Positions 5,372-5,572 of a stretch of 5,572 nucleotides of DNA are shown one piece after another. The notes under the pieces were generated by a model. That model did no database searches, was not told the origin of the DNA, and saw nothing but the letters and a program-made list of their open reading frames with translations. The stretch is from Chloroflexota bacterium (GTDB taxonomy: Bacteria > Chloroflexota > UBA6077 > JACQUR01): contig JACQUR010000187.1 in NCBI GenBank assembly GCA_016210245.1, positions 1-5,572 on the forward strand, read 5' to 3'. The translations under genes and the position numbers were made by a program. Within the stretch, counting starts at the first letter, position 1. Every line of letters starts with the position of its first letter.

Positions 5372-5410
5372 GGATATCCGGTCAAGATATGCTAGAAGGA
5401 TATCATACAT
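5372..5410. promoter_or_regulatory. Three 13-base repeats, probable operator of the TA operon
   Basis: Three consecutive 13-base units start GGATATCC (5372), AGATATGC (5385) and GGATATCA (5398), so a GATAT core recurs exactly every 13 bases. The outer two share GGATATC, and the first is an 8-base palindrome. They cover the -10 box and start region of the promoter and end 12 bases before the antitoxin ATG. RHH antitoxins commonly bind short repeated operator sites in cooperative arrays, so this is a good candidate for autorepression. Only the core is conserved. Confidence 0.5.
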
Positions 5411-5425
5411 CGACATGGCGATCAA
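5397..5425 (-). promoter_or_regulatory. Promoter of the MazEF-like operon
   Basis: On the minus strand a -35 TTGATC (5420-5425, 4 of 6) is separated by 17 bases from a -10 TATCCT (5397-5402, 4 of 6). The start point would be near 5389, leaving about 30 bases of leader to the antitoxin ATG. The stretch is visibly more AT-rich than its surroundings, supporting a promoter. The boxes are modest matches. Confidence 0.45.
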
Positions 5426-5572
5426 AGCGCACTGGGTGGCCGATGGCTACCTGGCCGAACAGCGCCATGCGGGTCGCCCCAAGCCAGCACCCCACGGTGG
5501 GTGTGACCAGTTTCAGTGCCGGCGGTCGCTGAGCCGTAGGGGGCGACGGCTCTGTCGCCCCGCCGCCCCGAG
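5426..5572. other. Intergenic sequence without a recognisable gene
   Basis: No gene is recognisable here. A plus-strand frame from an ATG at 5415 (MAIKAHWVADGYLAEQ) stays open to the window edge, but it matches nothing I know, has no clear ribosome site and runs through the terminal hairpin. It may be a gene start cut by the window or chance. Confidence 0.4.
5540..5561. repeat. GC-rich perfect hairpin near the window end
   Basis: GGGGCGAC (5540-5547) and GTCGCCCC (5554-5561) are exact reverse complements around a six-base loop. No T-tract follows on the plus strand. It resembles dispersed intergenic palindromes found in high-GC genomes more than a terminator. Confidence 0.65.

Overview
High-GC bacterial (probably chromosomal) DNA with a complete tRNA-Leu(CAA), a two-gene CRISPR-Cas fragment (cas6-cas1), two toxin-antitoxin modules, one unidentified membrane protein and several gene relics. 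GC-rich codon use, the Cas6/Cas1 type, and PIN-toxin/antitoxin proteins of this style suggest a GC-rich Chloroflexota (Anaerolineae-like) organism. That placement is an impression from protein style; no marker gene was tested.

Layout: (1) 1-401: C-rich low-complexity DNA, tRNA-Leu, a 73-base near-perfect hairpin, and a well-formed promoter with an embedded palindrome. (2) 402-2352, plus strand: cas6 and cas1 overlapping by 38 bases. No cas2, effector gene or CRISPR array is present in the window. (3) 2373-3159, minus strand: a VapBC-like PIN toxin-antitoxin pair. The toxin is split by one frameshift, and an in-frame half of an excisionase-type HTH domain lies before the antitoxin start. (4) 3160-4176, minus strand: an intact 338-residue four-helix membrane protein of unknown family, less GC-rich than its neighbours, with its own promoter. 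Its stop codon is exactly where the truncated HTH frame begins. (5) 4302-4779: two relics, a minus-strand HTH/zinc-ribbon reading frame and a plus-strand degenerate fragment of a second cas1. (6) 4780-5425, minus strand: an intact MazEF-like module (RHH antitoxin, PemK/MazF toxin) with a likely autoregulated promoter carrying three 13-base repeats. (7) 5426-5572: no recognisable gene, ending in a GC-rich hairpin.

Cas6 would cut pre-crRNA and Cas1 would integrate spacers, but the locus needs Cas2 and an effector from elsewhere. The rest looks like an accessory region shaped by insertion and decay. The intact cas1 and the cas1 relic each run into a minus-strand toxin-antitoxin module at their 3' ends. 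I found no convincing novel system. The most unusual items are the second cas1 relic, the truncated HTH antitoxin next to the foreign-looking membrane gene, and the long hairpin before cas6.
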